The notes: generated from the letters alone by a model not told the origin. A stretch of DNA of 7,057 bases from Bacteroidales bacterium (GCA_028696755.1 JAQVGK010000183.1:1-7057), one strand, 5' to 3'; positions 1 through 5,628 are shown, counted from the stretch's first letter. Numbers and translations: made by a program.

Positions 1-23
1 TTTTTATTTATATCTTTGCTCAT
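1..23 (-). CDS. Possible start of a leftward gene (partial, runs off the window)
   Basis: Read on the minus strand, position 23 begins ATG followed by six further sense codons giving MSKDINK, with no stop before the window edge. A lysine- and aspartate-rich N-terminus is ordinary for Bacteroidota proteins. An A-rich leader precedes it, and a perfect TAnnTTTG site lies 24 bp upstream on the same strand, which is what makes the call worth recording. Only seven codons are visible, so neither the frame nor the product can be tested here; it could equally be non-coding sequence. Confidence 0.3.
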
Positions 24-46
24 GTCGTTTTTTATTTTTTGCAAAA

Positions 47-54
47 CAAATTTA
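47..54 (-). promoter_or_regulatory. Promoter -7 element (TAAATTTG) for the leftward gene
   Basis: The minus strand reads TAAATTTG here, an exact match to the Bacteroidota housekeeping -7 consensus TAnnTTTG. Transcription would start near position 41, leaving a leader of about 18 nt before the ATG at 23. No TTTG-like -33 element stands at the expected distance (around 74-77), so this is half a promoter match in AT-rich DNA, where chance matches are likely. Confidence 0.3.
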
Positions 55-57
55 CGA

Positions 58-77
58 CATTAGGGTGAACCCTTATG
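58..77. other. Small hairpin with TGAA loop
   Basis: The arms CAT-t-AGGG (58-65) and CCCT-t-ATG (70-77) pair over seven base pairs with one T:T mismatch around a TGAA loop. A second CCCT at 85-88 could pair with the same AGGG instead, and the sequence then runs CTACTTTTT, so two mutually exclusive folds are possible. No gene is visible immediately to the left on the plus strand that it would terminate, so its role is unknown. Confidence 0.35.
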
Positions 78-111
78 GTAGTAGCCCTACTTTTTAAAAA
101 AAATTACTCGG

Positions 112-121
112 TCAGTACTGA
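112..121. promoter_or_regulatory. Perfect 10-bp palindrome, possible operator
   Basis: TCAGTACTGA equals its own reverse complement. It lies 16 bp before the -33-like TTGAC of the candidate promoter for the 252-residue gene, a position where a dimeric regulator could bind. It also immediately precedes a short T run. A 10-bp palindrome can arise by chance, and no regulator gene is visible nearby. Confidence 0.2.
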
Positions 122-136
122 TTTTTAAATGATTTC

Positions 137-167
137 TTGACTTTTTACAACATTAGTGATATTTTTG
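137..167 (+). promoter_or_regulatory. Candidate promoter P1 for the 252-residue membrane protein gene
   Basis: TTGAC at 137-141 serves as a -33-like element and TATTTTTG at 160-167 matches the Bacteroidota -7 consensus TAnnTTTG exactly. Twenty bases separate the TTG from the -7 element, close to the usual spacing. Transcription would begin near 174 and give a 5' leader of about 115 nt. This is the best two-part promoter match in the window. Confidence 0.45.
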
Positions 168-229
168 AGTTATATTGAGAAATGATTAAGCTAATTTGAT
201 TAATTAGTGATTTTGAACTGAAAAATTCT

Positions 230-237
230 TATTTTTG
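230..237 (+). promoter_or_regulatory. Candidate promoter P2 (-7 element TATTTTTG)
   Basis: This is a second exact TAnnTTTG match, with a predicted start near 244 and a 45-nt leader to the ATG at 289. The nearest TTTTG upstream (211-215) is only 14 bases away, shorter than the normal spacing. It may therefore be a weak secondary promoter or a chance match in AT-rich sequence. Confidence 0.3.
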
Positions 238-288
238 TAACATAAAAAAGTTTCTATGGGTACTGATGGCTAAATACTGTTTATCTGA

Positions 289-1047
289 ATGAAAAAAGGT
301 AATGTTTTAACAATGCTAACTAATGTTTACGCTGGTAAGATTGCATTTTTTGGTTCATTAGCTTCAATTATTGCTGTTATAATTATTTTTATCACGGACA
401 AGAATGCTGTAATTATTGCACTACTTTTTTTCTGTATTTTATTATTGGCATTTTTTTATTTCCTTCTCAAAGTCTTATTAAAATTAGCGCCCAAAAGTGG
501 AAGTGATTTTGATAGTCAATCAAATTTTATAAAATACGAAGCAGTTTCGGAGAACAAAATAGTTCATGAAGTTTATAGACTTATACAGTGTAAACAACCT
601 GTGCTTAATGAGTTTATTTTTAATTATAAATGGACTGGTTCATTAGAACCAAAAATAGAATCCAATCTTCAAATTATCAAGAGTATCGTTAAATATAACG
701 ATTCAAATAAGTATGATGAAATAGTATTATCTTTTAAAAATCCATTGTATTTTAACGAAACAAGGGTAATTCATATCAAAATGGAGCTTGACGATACTGA
801 TAAAAAATCGGATACTTTTTTATCTAGCCGAATACTTCAGCCTGTTGATGTGATTCATTTTCGGGTAGTTTTAAAATATCGAGATGATTTTGAAAATGCC
901 ATACTCGAAAAGATAAGTATGTCATCTGTGTTATCAAAATATGAAAAAATTAGAGAGATTGCCTTTGATAAAGAAACACATAGTTTTGAGCATCATTTGT
1001 TGACTCCTGATGTGGGATATATTTACAGGATAAGATGGAATCGGTAA
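289..1047 (+). CDS. Unrecognised protein, two membrane segments plus soluble tail
   Basis: The product (252 aa) is not one I recognise. Two hydrophobic segments lie at about residues 18-36 and 40-65, separated by a short polar turn (TDKN), which suggests a hairpin anchor in the inner membrane. From about residue 80 to the end the protein is polar and reads like a beta-rich domain, with alternating strands such as IVLSF, VIHIKMEL, FRVVLKY and a closing YIYRIRW. There is no cleavable signal peptide and I see no catalytic motif. The ATG at 289 was chosen because it follows an AT-rich leader; an in-frame ATG at 313 is the alternative. The gene is visibly more AT-rich than those downstream, which hints at a different origin. 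Its shape (two membrane helices plus a beta-rich domain) superficially recalls some membrane effectors of bacterial immunity such as Cap15, but no partner gene is visible, so no function is claimed. Confidence 0.8.
   Translation: MKKGNVLTMLTNVYAGKIAFFGSLASIIAVIIIFITDKNAVIIALLFFCILLLAFFYFLLKVLLKLAPKSGSDFDSQSNFIKYEAVSENKIVHEVYRLIQCKQPVLNEFIFNYKWTGSLEPKIESNLQIIKSIVKYNDSNKYDEIVLSFKNPLYFNETRVIHIKMELDDTDKKSDTFLSSRILQPVDVIHFRVVLKYRDDFENAILEKISMSSVLSKYEKIREIAFDKETHSFEHHLLTPDVGYIYRIRWNR
996..1025 (+). promoter_or_regulatory. Candidate promoter inside the end of the upstream gene, for the glycosyltransferase
   Basis: TTTG at 996-999 and TATATTTA at 1018-1025 are 18 bp apart and match the Bacteroidota pattern TTTG / TAnnTTTG with one mismatch, in the last base of the -7 element. 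Transcription would start near 1032, about 64 nt before the glycosyltransferase ATG. The 48-bp gap between the genes holds no better match. Read-through from the upstream gene is the alternative. Confidence 0.25.
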
Positions 1048-1095
1048 ATATTGATTTTATCTCATTCCTTAATTTAGCGCTGAAATTTTATTGAA

Positions 1096-4000
1096 ATGAA
1101 GTTTTCTAAAAATCTTGATAAATTTGTTGCTCTGTCAGTTGCTGTGTTCAGCCTGTTGATTTATCTTTTTACTCTTGCGCCAACAGTAACTTTTTGGGAT
1201 AGCGGAGAATTTATTGCTTGTGCCGACACTCTGCAGCCAAACCATCCTCCAGGAAATCCAACTTATTTGTTGCTAGCCAGAATGTTTGCTATGCTTGCCA
1301 TTAATCCAGTTCAAACTGCATGGCTTGTGAATTTGTTTTCTGCTGTGGCTGCGTCGCTTTCTGTATTTTTTGCTTGCAAAGTGATTTATGGCTTAAGCAA
1401 ATCTCTACTCGAAAAATTTCCCACAAAAGGTTTTAGCATCAGCGATAAAGAGAAAAATCTTATCTCGCATTTTGCCTCTGTTACAGGTTCTCTAGCCTTA
1501 GCATTTGCTACAAGCTTTTGGGCCATTGCAACCGAAGCCGAAGTTTATAGTCTTTCTGTTCTATTTACGTCAATGATGGTTTGGATGATGATGAGGTTGA
1601 ATGATGCCGAATCAAATTACAAAAGCAGATGGATAATTCTGCTCGGACTGATAGCTGGACTTTCGGTAGGCGTTCACTTGCTAAACATTCTGATTATTCC
1701 TGCTCTTGTGATGATGTTTTATTTTGGAAATTTCAGGTTTTCGTACAGGAGTTTTGGGGTTGCACTTGGGCTGGCATTTGGAATCATGCTTGCTTTACAG
1801 ATTTTTATCTCTGGATTTCCAGTAATGGCTTCGTGGTTCGAGCGGTTTTTTGTAAACAGTCTTGGAGCAACATATAATACCGGTCTTTTTGTTTTCGCAG
1901 CATTTGTAATTCTTCTTTTGGTTCTTGGAATTTATATCAGCGGAGTAAAAAATCGCCGAGTGCTAAATCTTATCTTCACAACTTTTGCCGTTTTTGTATC
2001 GGGATATTCGATTTATACGATGGTGTTAATCCGTTCTGCTGCAAATCCGCCAATAGACCAATACAATACAGAGAACATTTATAACTTTATCTCTTATTTA
2101 AATCGAGAACAGTATGGCGAACGTCCACTGTGGAAAGGACATCAGTATTCTAGTCCGGTTAATTTGGTGAGTCCATATACCGAAGGTTATGAGATTTACG
2201 ACACAGTTGGTGGTGAATATAAAGTTGTAGCTCATAAACCTGTTGCAAATTACGAGAAAGGAAGCTCAAAAGTATTACCGAGAATGTGGAGTCGTGATCC
2301 TTTGCACGTTTTGGCTTATACCGAATGGACAAATGCAACAAAAAACAGTGTTCCCAGCTCTTCTCAAAACTATTCTTTCATGTTCCGCTATCAGTTTTCG
2401 CACATGTATTTTCGGTATTTCATGTGGAATTTTTCGGGACGACAAAACGATATTCAATCTCATGGTGGAGCTATTTCCGGAAACTGGATAAGTGGCATTG
2501 GTTTTCTCGACAATATGCGATTATCGGATCAGGATGCAAAGCCCGCATTTCTTAAAGATAATAGAGGAACTACTTATTACTTTTTACTGCCTCTTTTGCT
2601 CGGTATAATTGGAATAATTTATCAGTTTAAAGCCGATAAAAAGAACCTGTTTGTTGTAGCTCTCATATTTGTTTTTACGGGAATAGCAATTGCTTTTTAT
2701 CTGAATATGACTCCGTATCAGGTTAGGGAACGAGACTATGTTTATCTGGGTTCATTTTTCGCTTTTGCAATTTGGATTGGTCTTGGCGTGATAGGTTTTT
2801 ACCTAATTATGAGGAAATATATTAAGCACAAGTTTTTGATCTACGGAACTGGAGCTCTCTGCCTTGCTGCTGTTCCTGGGCAATTTCTTACTAAGAATTA
2901 TACTTCACAGGATAAATCCGAAAACGATTTTGCTTATCACTTTGCGCTTAATATGCTGAATAGTTGCGACGAGAATGCAATTTTGTTTGTGTCGGGCGAT
3001 AACGAGACTTTTCCTTTATGGTATCTTCAGCAATGCGAAAATGTGCGGGCAGATGTGAGTGTTGTCAACTTAAGTTTTTTGAATAACGATTGGTACATCG
3101 ATCAAATTCAAAATGCTGGAAAAGCTTCGTTTAAAATTCCACTATCGGTTTCGAAGGAGAATTATAAAGCTGGAAAAGCCGAAATTTTGCCAGTTATTAA
3201 CAATACAGCAGCATTCTACGACTTTATTTACATGCTTAAGCATGACGAAATTCAGTCTGAGTTCCTTAAGATTCACGACGAGTTTTGCAGTTTGCTACGT
3301 AAATCGAGATATGATATTAGAAACAAAACTGAATTCGAAAGTTTCGAAGAATACTTTAAAAATATCAGACCATTGGGTAGTAACAAGGATTTTCTAAATT
3401 ACTGCTCTCTTGTTGTAAATCTGGAAGATGATGAGGTAAGTAGAGCTTATGGCATTAGTAAAGACGAAGCAACAAATCTGATAAAAATGCTTCAGGAATT
3501 TTTGATTCTAGAAAAGGGATACACCACAAATCCAGATATTTGTCTCGACTTTATGTTTGTCGATGACACTGCATTTATGGTTAAGACAGGCTTTTATGAT
3601 TATCCAGTTAATTATTGTCCGGTACGCGATTTTGTTTGGCCAATAAATAAGCAGGAAGTAATGAAAAGCTTTGCAAAAATTGGTCTGCGCGAAGATTTGA
3701 TAATCGATAACATGAAATGGTCGCTCGATACCGCTCGCAAAAGCCTTAATAAATCGGATTTGATGGTTCTCGAGATCATTCGAAGCAATAAATGGGAGCG
3801 ACCAGTATATTTTAGCTCGGTAATGAGTAGCGAAAATTATCTTGGTTTAGACAAGTATTTATATCTCGAAGGACTTGCTTTCAGGCTTATTCCAGTTGAG
3901 ACTGAGGTGTCGGCAAACGATCCGGTAAATATTAATTCGGCGACAATGTACGAGAATTTTATCAATCGTTTTAAATGGGGAACACTCGAATACAATGATG

Positions 4001-4413
4001 AGAATATTCGCAACATGTTGATTGTACTTAGAACTCACTATTCAAAGCTTGCGCGTGGTTTGTATCTAGCTGGTGCAACAAAGCAGTCGGAGCAGGTTCT
4101 CAATAATTGTATTAAGATAATTCCGAACGATTTAGTTCCATTCGAGTATTCTTCGGTTGGATTAGTGCATGGTTATTATCGCCTTGGAAAAGTAAAGGAA
4201 GCAGGAGTAGTTTCGCTGATAATTGCCGATAATGCATCTAAGGAAATTGAGTTTTACGCTGGTTTTCCACCAAATATGACCAAGAATTTTGAACCTTACA
4301 AATTGAGAGCACAAAAAACAATTCAGGAATTAATATATCTTGCACAACAATATAAGAATCAGGATTTAGCAGCGGAGTTGAACAAGATTTATGGTAAAGT
4401 GGTTAATCGGTAA
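1096..4413 (+). CDS. DUF2723 / GT117 protein O-mannosyltransferase-like membrane glycosyltransferase
   Basis: This is an integral inner-membrane GT-C fold glycosyltransferase of the family related to human TMEM260, predicted to move a sugar from a lipid-phosphate donor to exported proteins. It has 1105 residues, typical for Bacteroidota members. The first helix (about 11-30) leads into the family signature TFWDSGEF (32-39, with D35 and E38 in the place of the GT-C acidic motif) and NHPPGNPTY (49-57). TEAEVYS follows at 147-153. Further helices lie near 70-98, 125-168, 179-210, 217-240, 263-282 and 288-312, and again at 494-510, 517-536, 549-573 and 580-597. The conserved-looking segments YQVRERDYVYLGS (541-553) and SGDNETFPLWYLQ (633-645) frame the change to a soluble half. 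The C-terminal 140 residues look like helical TPR-like repeats. The start fits the family N-terminus; no Shine-Dalgarno is present. The acceptor and exact sugar are not shown by the sequence. The stop codon lies within a heptamer array. Confidence 0.93.
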   Translation: MKFSKNLDKFVALSVAVFSLLIYLFTLAPTVTFWDSGEFIACADTLQPNHPPGNPTYLLLARMFAMLAINPVQTAWLVNLFSAVAASLSVFFACKVIYGLSKSLLEKFPTKGFSISDKEKNLISHFASVTGSLALAFATSFWAIATEAEVYSLSVLFTSMMVWMMMRLNDAESNYKSRWIILLGLIAGLSVGVHLLNILIIPALVMMFYFGNFRFSYRSFGVALGLAFGIMLALQIFISGFPVMASWFERFFVNSLGATYNTGLFVFAAFVILLLVLGIYISGVKNRRVLNLIFTTFAVFVSGYSIYTMVLIRSAANPPIDQYNTENIYNFISYLNREQYGERPLWKGHQYSSPVNLVSPYTEGYEIYDTVGGEYKVVAHKPVANYEKGSSKVLPRMWSRDPLHVLAYTEWTNATKNSVPSSSQNYSFMFRYQFSHMYFRYFMWNFSGRQNDIQSHGGAISGNWISGIGFLDNMRLSDQDAKPAFLKDNRGTTYYFLLPLLLGIIGIIYQFKADKKNLFVVALIFVFTGIAIAFYLNMTPYQVRERDYVYLGSFFAFAIWIGLGVIGFYLIMRKYIKHKFLIYGTGALCLAAVPGQFLTKNYTSQDKSENDFAYHFALNMLNSCDENAILFVSGDNETFPLWYLQQCENVRADVSVVNLSFLNNDWYIDQIQNAGKASFKIPLSVSKENYKAGKAEILPVINNTAAFYDFIYMLKHDEIQSEFLKIHDEFCSLLRKSRYDIRNKTEFESFEEYFKNIRPLGSNKDFLNYCSLVVNLEDDEVSRAYGISKDEATNLIKMLQEFLILEKGYTTNPDICLDFMFVDDTAFMVKTGFYDYPVNYCPVRDFVWPINKQEVMKSFAKIGLREDLIIDNMKWSLDTARKSLNKSDLMVLEIIRSNKWERPVYFSSVMSSENYLGLDKYLYLEGLAFRLIPVETEVSANDPVNINSATMYENFINRFKWGTLEYNDENIRNMLIVLRTHYSKLARGLYLAGATKQSEQVLNNCIKIIPNDLVPFEYSSVGLVHGYYRLGKVKEAGVVSLIIADNASKEIEFYAGFPPNMTKNFEPYKLRAQKTIQELIYLAQQYKNQDLAAELNKIYGKVVNR

Positions 4414-4482
4414 TCGGTAATCGGTGATCGGTAGTCGGTGATCGGTGTGATCGGTAATCGGTAATCGGTAATCGGTAAAAGG
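4404..4482 (+). repeat. Heptanucleotide tandem array (TAATCGG)n
   Basis: Eleven consecutive 7-bp units follow the consensus TAATCGG. Three perfect copies (4404-4424) are followed by TGATCGG, TAGTCGG, TGATCGG, a 2-bp insertion (TG, 4446-4447), TGATCGG, three perfect copies (4455-4475) and a decayed TAAAAGG. The first unit and the start of the second encode the last residues and stop codon of the glycosyltransferase. The unit length and the interrupted, mutating centre suggest growth by replication slippage with later decay. No spacers are present, so it is not a CRISPR array. Confidence 0.93.
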
Positions 4483-4610
4483 TAGCATAATGCTAAGTTC
4501 CAGCAACAATGCCGATTACAAAAAGTAATTGGTGTGCTGTAAAAAGTAGCAGAACGCTAAATACCTGCACAAATACCGCTTACTGATTACCGCTTACCGA
4601 TTACAAAAAA
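4477..4610 (+). repeat. Two diverged direct copies of a ~48-bp segment between the array and the deacetylase
   Basis: Copy A (4477-4524) and copy B (4541-4610) share an ordered set of blocks: AAAA, GTAGCA, GCTAA, a CC-GCA stretch, CCG, then ATTACAAAAA. Copy B is longer by about 21 bp because it contains an extra run of inverted heptamers. The segment between them (4525-4540) shows no feature. The similarity is imperfect (several substitutions and at least one small indel), so this is an old duplication or convergent decay of the repeats. I see no TAnnTTTG site in this 196-bp gap. Confidence 0.55.
4576..4603 (-). repeat. Inverted heptamers (TAATCGG/TAAGCGG) facing the main array
   Basis: Two 14-bp units, CCGCTTACTGATTA and CCGCTTACCGATTA, differ at one base. 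On the minus strand they read as four heptamers: TAATCGG, TAAGCGG, TAATCAG, TAAGCGG. They therefore belong to the same family as the array at 4404-4482, but inverted. TTACCGATTAC (4594-4604) is an 11-bp perfect reverse complement of GTAATCGGTAA, which occurs in several registers in the array (for example 4410-4420 and 4468-4478). A transcript could fold with the end of this repeat six bases before the deacetylase ATG. A further single inverted unit, CCGATTA, lies at 4512-4518. Confidence 0.85.
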
Positions 4611-5221
4611 TGATGCGCACTAGCCTCATATCAGCCCGTTATCCCAAGGTTTTTTGTAGGGGAACCAGTAGGATAAGCAACGTAAAAAATACGTTGTACT
4701 TAAGCTTTGATGATGGTCCAAACCCTATGATAACTGAGAGTGTTTTGAAAATTCTGGAGAAGTATGATGCAAAAGCCACATTTTTCTGCAAAGGAATAAA
4801 TGCGAAATTGTATCCCGAAATTTTTGAATTAATTAAAGACGGAGGTCATTCTATTGGCAATCATTCGTACTCGCATTTGGATGCATTTAAGGTAAAAAAT
4901 AAGAAATGGCTTATTGATGTGTTGCGAAAATCACCAGTATCCGACAGCTTTTTATTTCGCCCACCGTACGGACATATTTATCCGTGGCAGTGTTATCGTT
5001 TGCGTAAAGAGTACAAGCTTATTTTCTGGGATGTAATTACCTACGATTTTCGCCTCGATTTTTCGGTTGAAAAAGTTAAAAGCATCGTCCGCCGAAAGGT
5101 GCGAAATGGCTCCATAATAGTTTTTCACGATACAATTCTCGCTGCTCCGCGCATGCTTCCTGTGCTCGAAGATACACTCGCATATTACACAAGGCGGGGG
5201 TATAGGTTTGAAAAACTGTAG
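4610..5221 (+). CDS. Polysaccharide deacetylase (NodB-like, carbohydrate esterase family 4)
   Basis: The protein should remove acetyl groups from N-acetylated (or O-acetylated) sugars by metal-dependent hydrolysis, on peptidoglycan or an envelope or extracellular polysaccharide. All five NodB motifs are visible: LSFDDGPN (31-38; D34 the catalytic base, D35 a metal ligand), NHSYSH (84-89; metal ligands H85 and H89), RPPYG (117-121), FWDVITYDF (139-147; D141) and IIVFHD (169-174; H173 the catalytic acid). At 203 residues it is a near-minimal single-domain member, like the short Bacteroidota homologues. No signal peptide or membrane anchor is evident, so its location is uncertain. ATG at 4610 is immediately followed in frame by ATG at 4613; either is acceptable, and both sit behind an A-rich leader created by repeat DNA. 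It is 196 bp downstream of the glycosyltransferase with no promoter match between, so read-through is possible. The substrate cannot be read from the sequence. Confidence 0.92.
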   Translation: MMRTSLISARYPKVFCRGTSRISNVKNTLYLSFDDGPNPMITESVLKILEKYDAKATFFCKGINAKLYPEIFELIKDGGHSIGNHSYSHLDAFKVKNKKWLIDVLRKSPVSDSFLFRPPYGHIYPWQCYRLRKEYKLIFWDVITYDFRLDFSVEKVKSIVRRKVRNGSIIVFHDTILAAPRMLPVLEDTLAYYTRRGYRFEKL

Positions 5222-5263
5222 AGTGGAAAGCTCCCTCAAAAAAAAACAAGCAAGCGCCAAATA

Positions 5264-5274
5264 ACAAATTACAA
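5264..5274 (+). repeat. Direct repeat flanking the element, left copy (ACAAATTACAA)
   Basis: ACAAATTACAA recurs exactly at 5543-5553. The left copy ends one base before the left end of the inverted-repeat element and the right copy begins three bases after its right end. It could be a target-site duplication, or simply parts of one CAAATTA heptamer tract into which the element was inserted. Confidence 0.75.
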
Positions 5275-5346
5275 GTCAATGTCGTTTAGAGAAGGCATTC
5301 AATAATGGAATTTATTGTCTTAAGATTATCCATTGATAAAATGTTA

Positions 5347-5507
5347 ATGTCCTCTGGACAAAGGAGTGATTTTAGCTGTTGATTGATTTTTACTGACGTT
5401 GAAGCCCTAACGGGCTAGTTATTCCTTTGACAAAAATCGTTTTTGTCCAGAGGACATAAACGTCAGTAAAAAACTAAATCAAAAGGCACTTTTTGTCCAG
5501 AGGACAT
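5347..5507. repeat. Three copies of a 16-bp palindromic motif TTTGTCCAGAGGACAT
   Basis: The motif occurs on the plus strand at 5442-5457 and 5492-5507, and inverted at 5347-5362; all three are identical over 16 bp. Its core, TGTCC-AGA-GGACA, is itself a 5-bp-arm palindrome, so each copy can form a small hairpin or be a dimeric protein site. The middle copy overlaps another hairpin (5429-5447). Confidence 0.9.
5429..5447. repeat. 8-bp-stem hairpin GACAAAAA-TCG-TTTTTGTC
   Basis: The perfect 8-bp arms at 5429-5436 and 5440-5447 flank a three-base TCG loop. The right arm doubles as the first half of the middle TTTGTCCAGAGGACAT copy, so the two hairpins are mutually exclusive in a single-stranded nucleic acid. 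Confidence 0.75.
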
Positions 5508-5542
5508 ATACCTAAAAATGCTTAACTAAACGACATTGAATC

Positions 5543-5597
5543 ACAAATTACAAATTAGCAGTATCCCTTGTAATTTGTTTTTTGTAATTTGTAATTT
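5543..5597. repeat. Second heptamer family, CAAATTA / TAATTTG inverted pair
   Basis: ACAAATTACAAATTA (5543-5557) is followed, after a short spacer, by TTGTAATTTGT (5569-5579) and TTGTAATTTGTAATTT (5582-5597). AAATTACAAATTA (5545-5557) and TAATTTGTAATTT (5585-5597) are a perfect 13-bp inverted pair. The unit is 7 bp, as in the TAATCGG array. The tract ends 31 bp before the exodeoxyribonuclease ATG and so lies in its 5' region. Confidence 0.88.
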
Positions 5598-5628
5598 CTT
5601 CATTTACTTTACAGTAAAATTAAAGACT

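Larger units (their letters stand above)
24..288. other. AT-rich divergent intergenic region
   Basis: No credible gene lies in these 265 bases on either strand. The region carries one promoter-like site facing left, two facing right, a hairpin at 58-77, a weak hairpin at 78-90 followed by TTTTT, and a perfect 10-bp palindrome (TCAGTACTGA, 112-121) followed by a T run. It is much poorer in G+C than the DNA from about position 1100 onwards. Confidence 0.6.
5276..5539. mobile_element. MITE-like 264-bp element with nested inverted repeats
   Basis: The ends are a perfect 14-bp inverted repeat, TCAATGTCGTTTAG (5276-5289) and its complement (5526-5539), with weaker matching for about ten bases further in (GGCATT / AATGC). 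Inside, the two arms match again: 5347-5362 with 5492-5507, then TTTTTACTGACGTT (5387-5400) with its exact complement (5459-5472). The centre carries the hairpin AGCCC-TAAC-GGGCT (5403-5416). The left arm has about 45 bp that the right arm lacks (roughly 5300-5345). There is no open reading frame worth the name, so any movement would depend on a transposase elsewhere in the genome. This is inferred from structure only; an immobile regulatory or RNA fold is the alternative. Confidence 0.6.
5222..5628. other. 407-bp gene-free region filled with repeats
   Basis: No gene is supported between the deacetylase stop and the exodeoxyribonuclease start. The region consists of a short A-rich spacer, a heptamer fragment (CAAATTA family), a 264-bp inverted-repeat element, more heptamers arranged as an inverted pair, and a 31-bp leader. 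No clear terminator or two-part promoter was found. Confidence 0.75.

Noticed and set aside
289..1047. CBASS effector of the Cap15 type
   Set aside because: Only the general layout matches. No specific motif was recognised and no cyclic-nucleotide synthase gene is in the window.
4404..4482. CRISPR array or telomere-like repeat
   Set aside because: Units are 7 bp and contiguous with no spacers and no cas genes. A heptamer alone on a bacterial-type gene map does not support a telomere.
5221..5246. Intrinsic terminator after the deacetylase
   Set aside because: A six-pair hairpin with a bulge exists (5221-5237), but it is followed by an A run, not a T run, on the plus strand, so it is not a standard terminator for this gene.
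4952..5279. Minus-strand reading frames over the end of the deacetylase
   Set aside because: They lie opposite a gene with all five catalytic motifs intact, match no family I know, and one runs into the repeat region, so they are shadows.
5403..5416. AGCCC-TAAC-GGGCT hairpin as a terminator
   Set aside because: The stem is GC-rich but the following bases (AGTTATTCC) are not a T run, so it is treated as the centre of the element.
5581..5612. Promoter for exodeoxyribonuclease III (TTTG, 20 bp, TACTTTAC)
   Set aside because: The -7 element fails at its two last positions, and the TTTG is part of the heptamer tract, so the match is too weak to list.
5536..5628. Upstream TTG start extending exodeoxyribonuclease III by 31 residues
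   Set aside because: The extension is encoded by the terminal repeat of the element and by heptamer DNA, while the ATG at 5629 gives the canonical family N-terminus [10 protein letters not shown].
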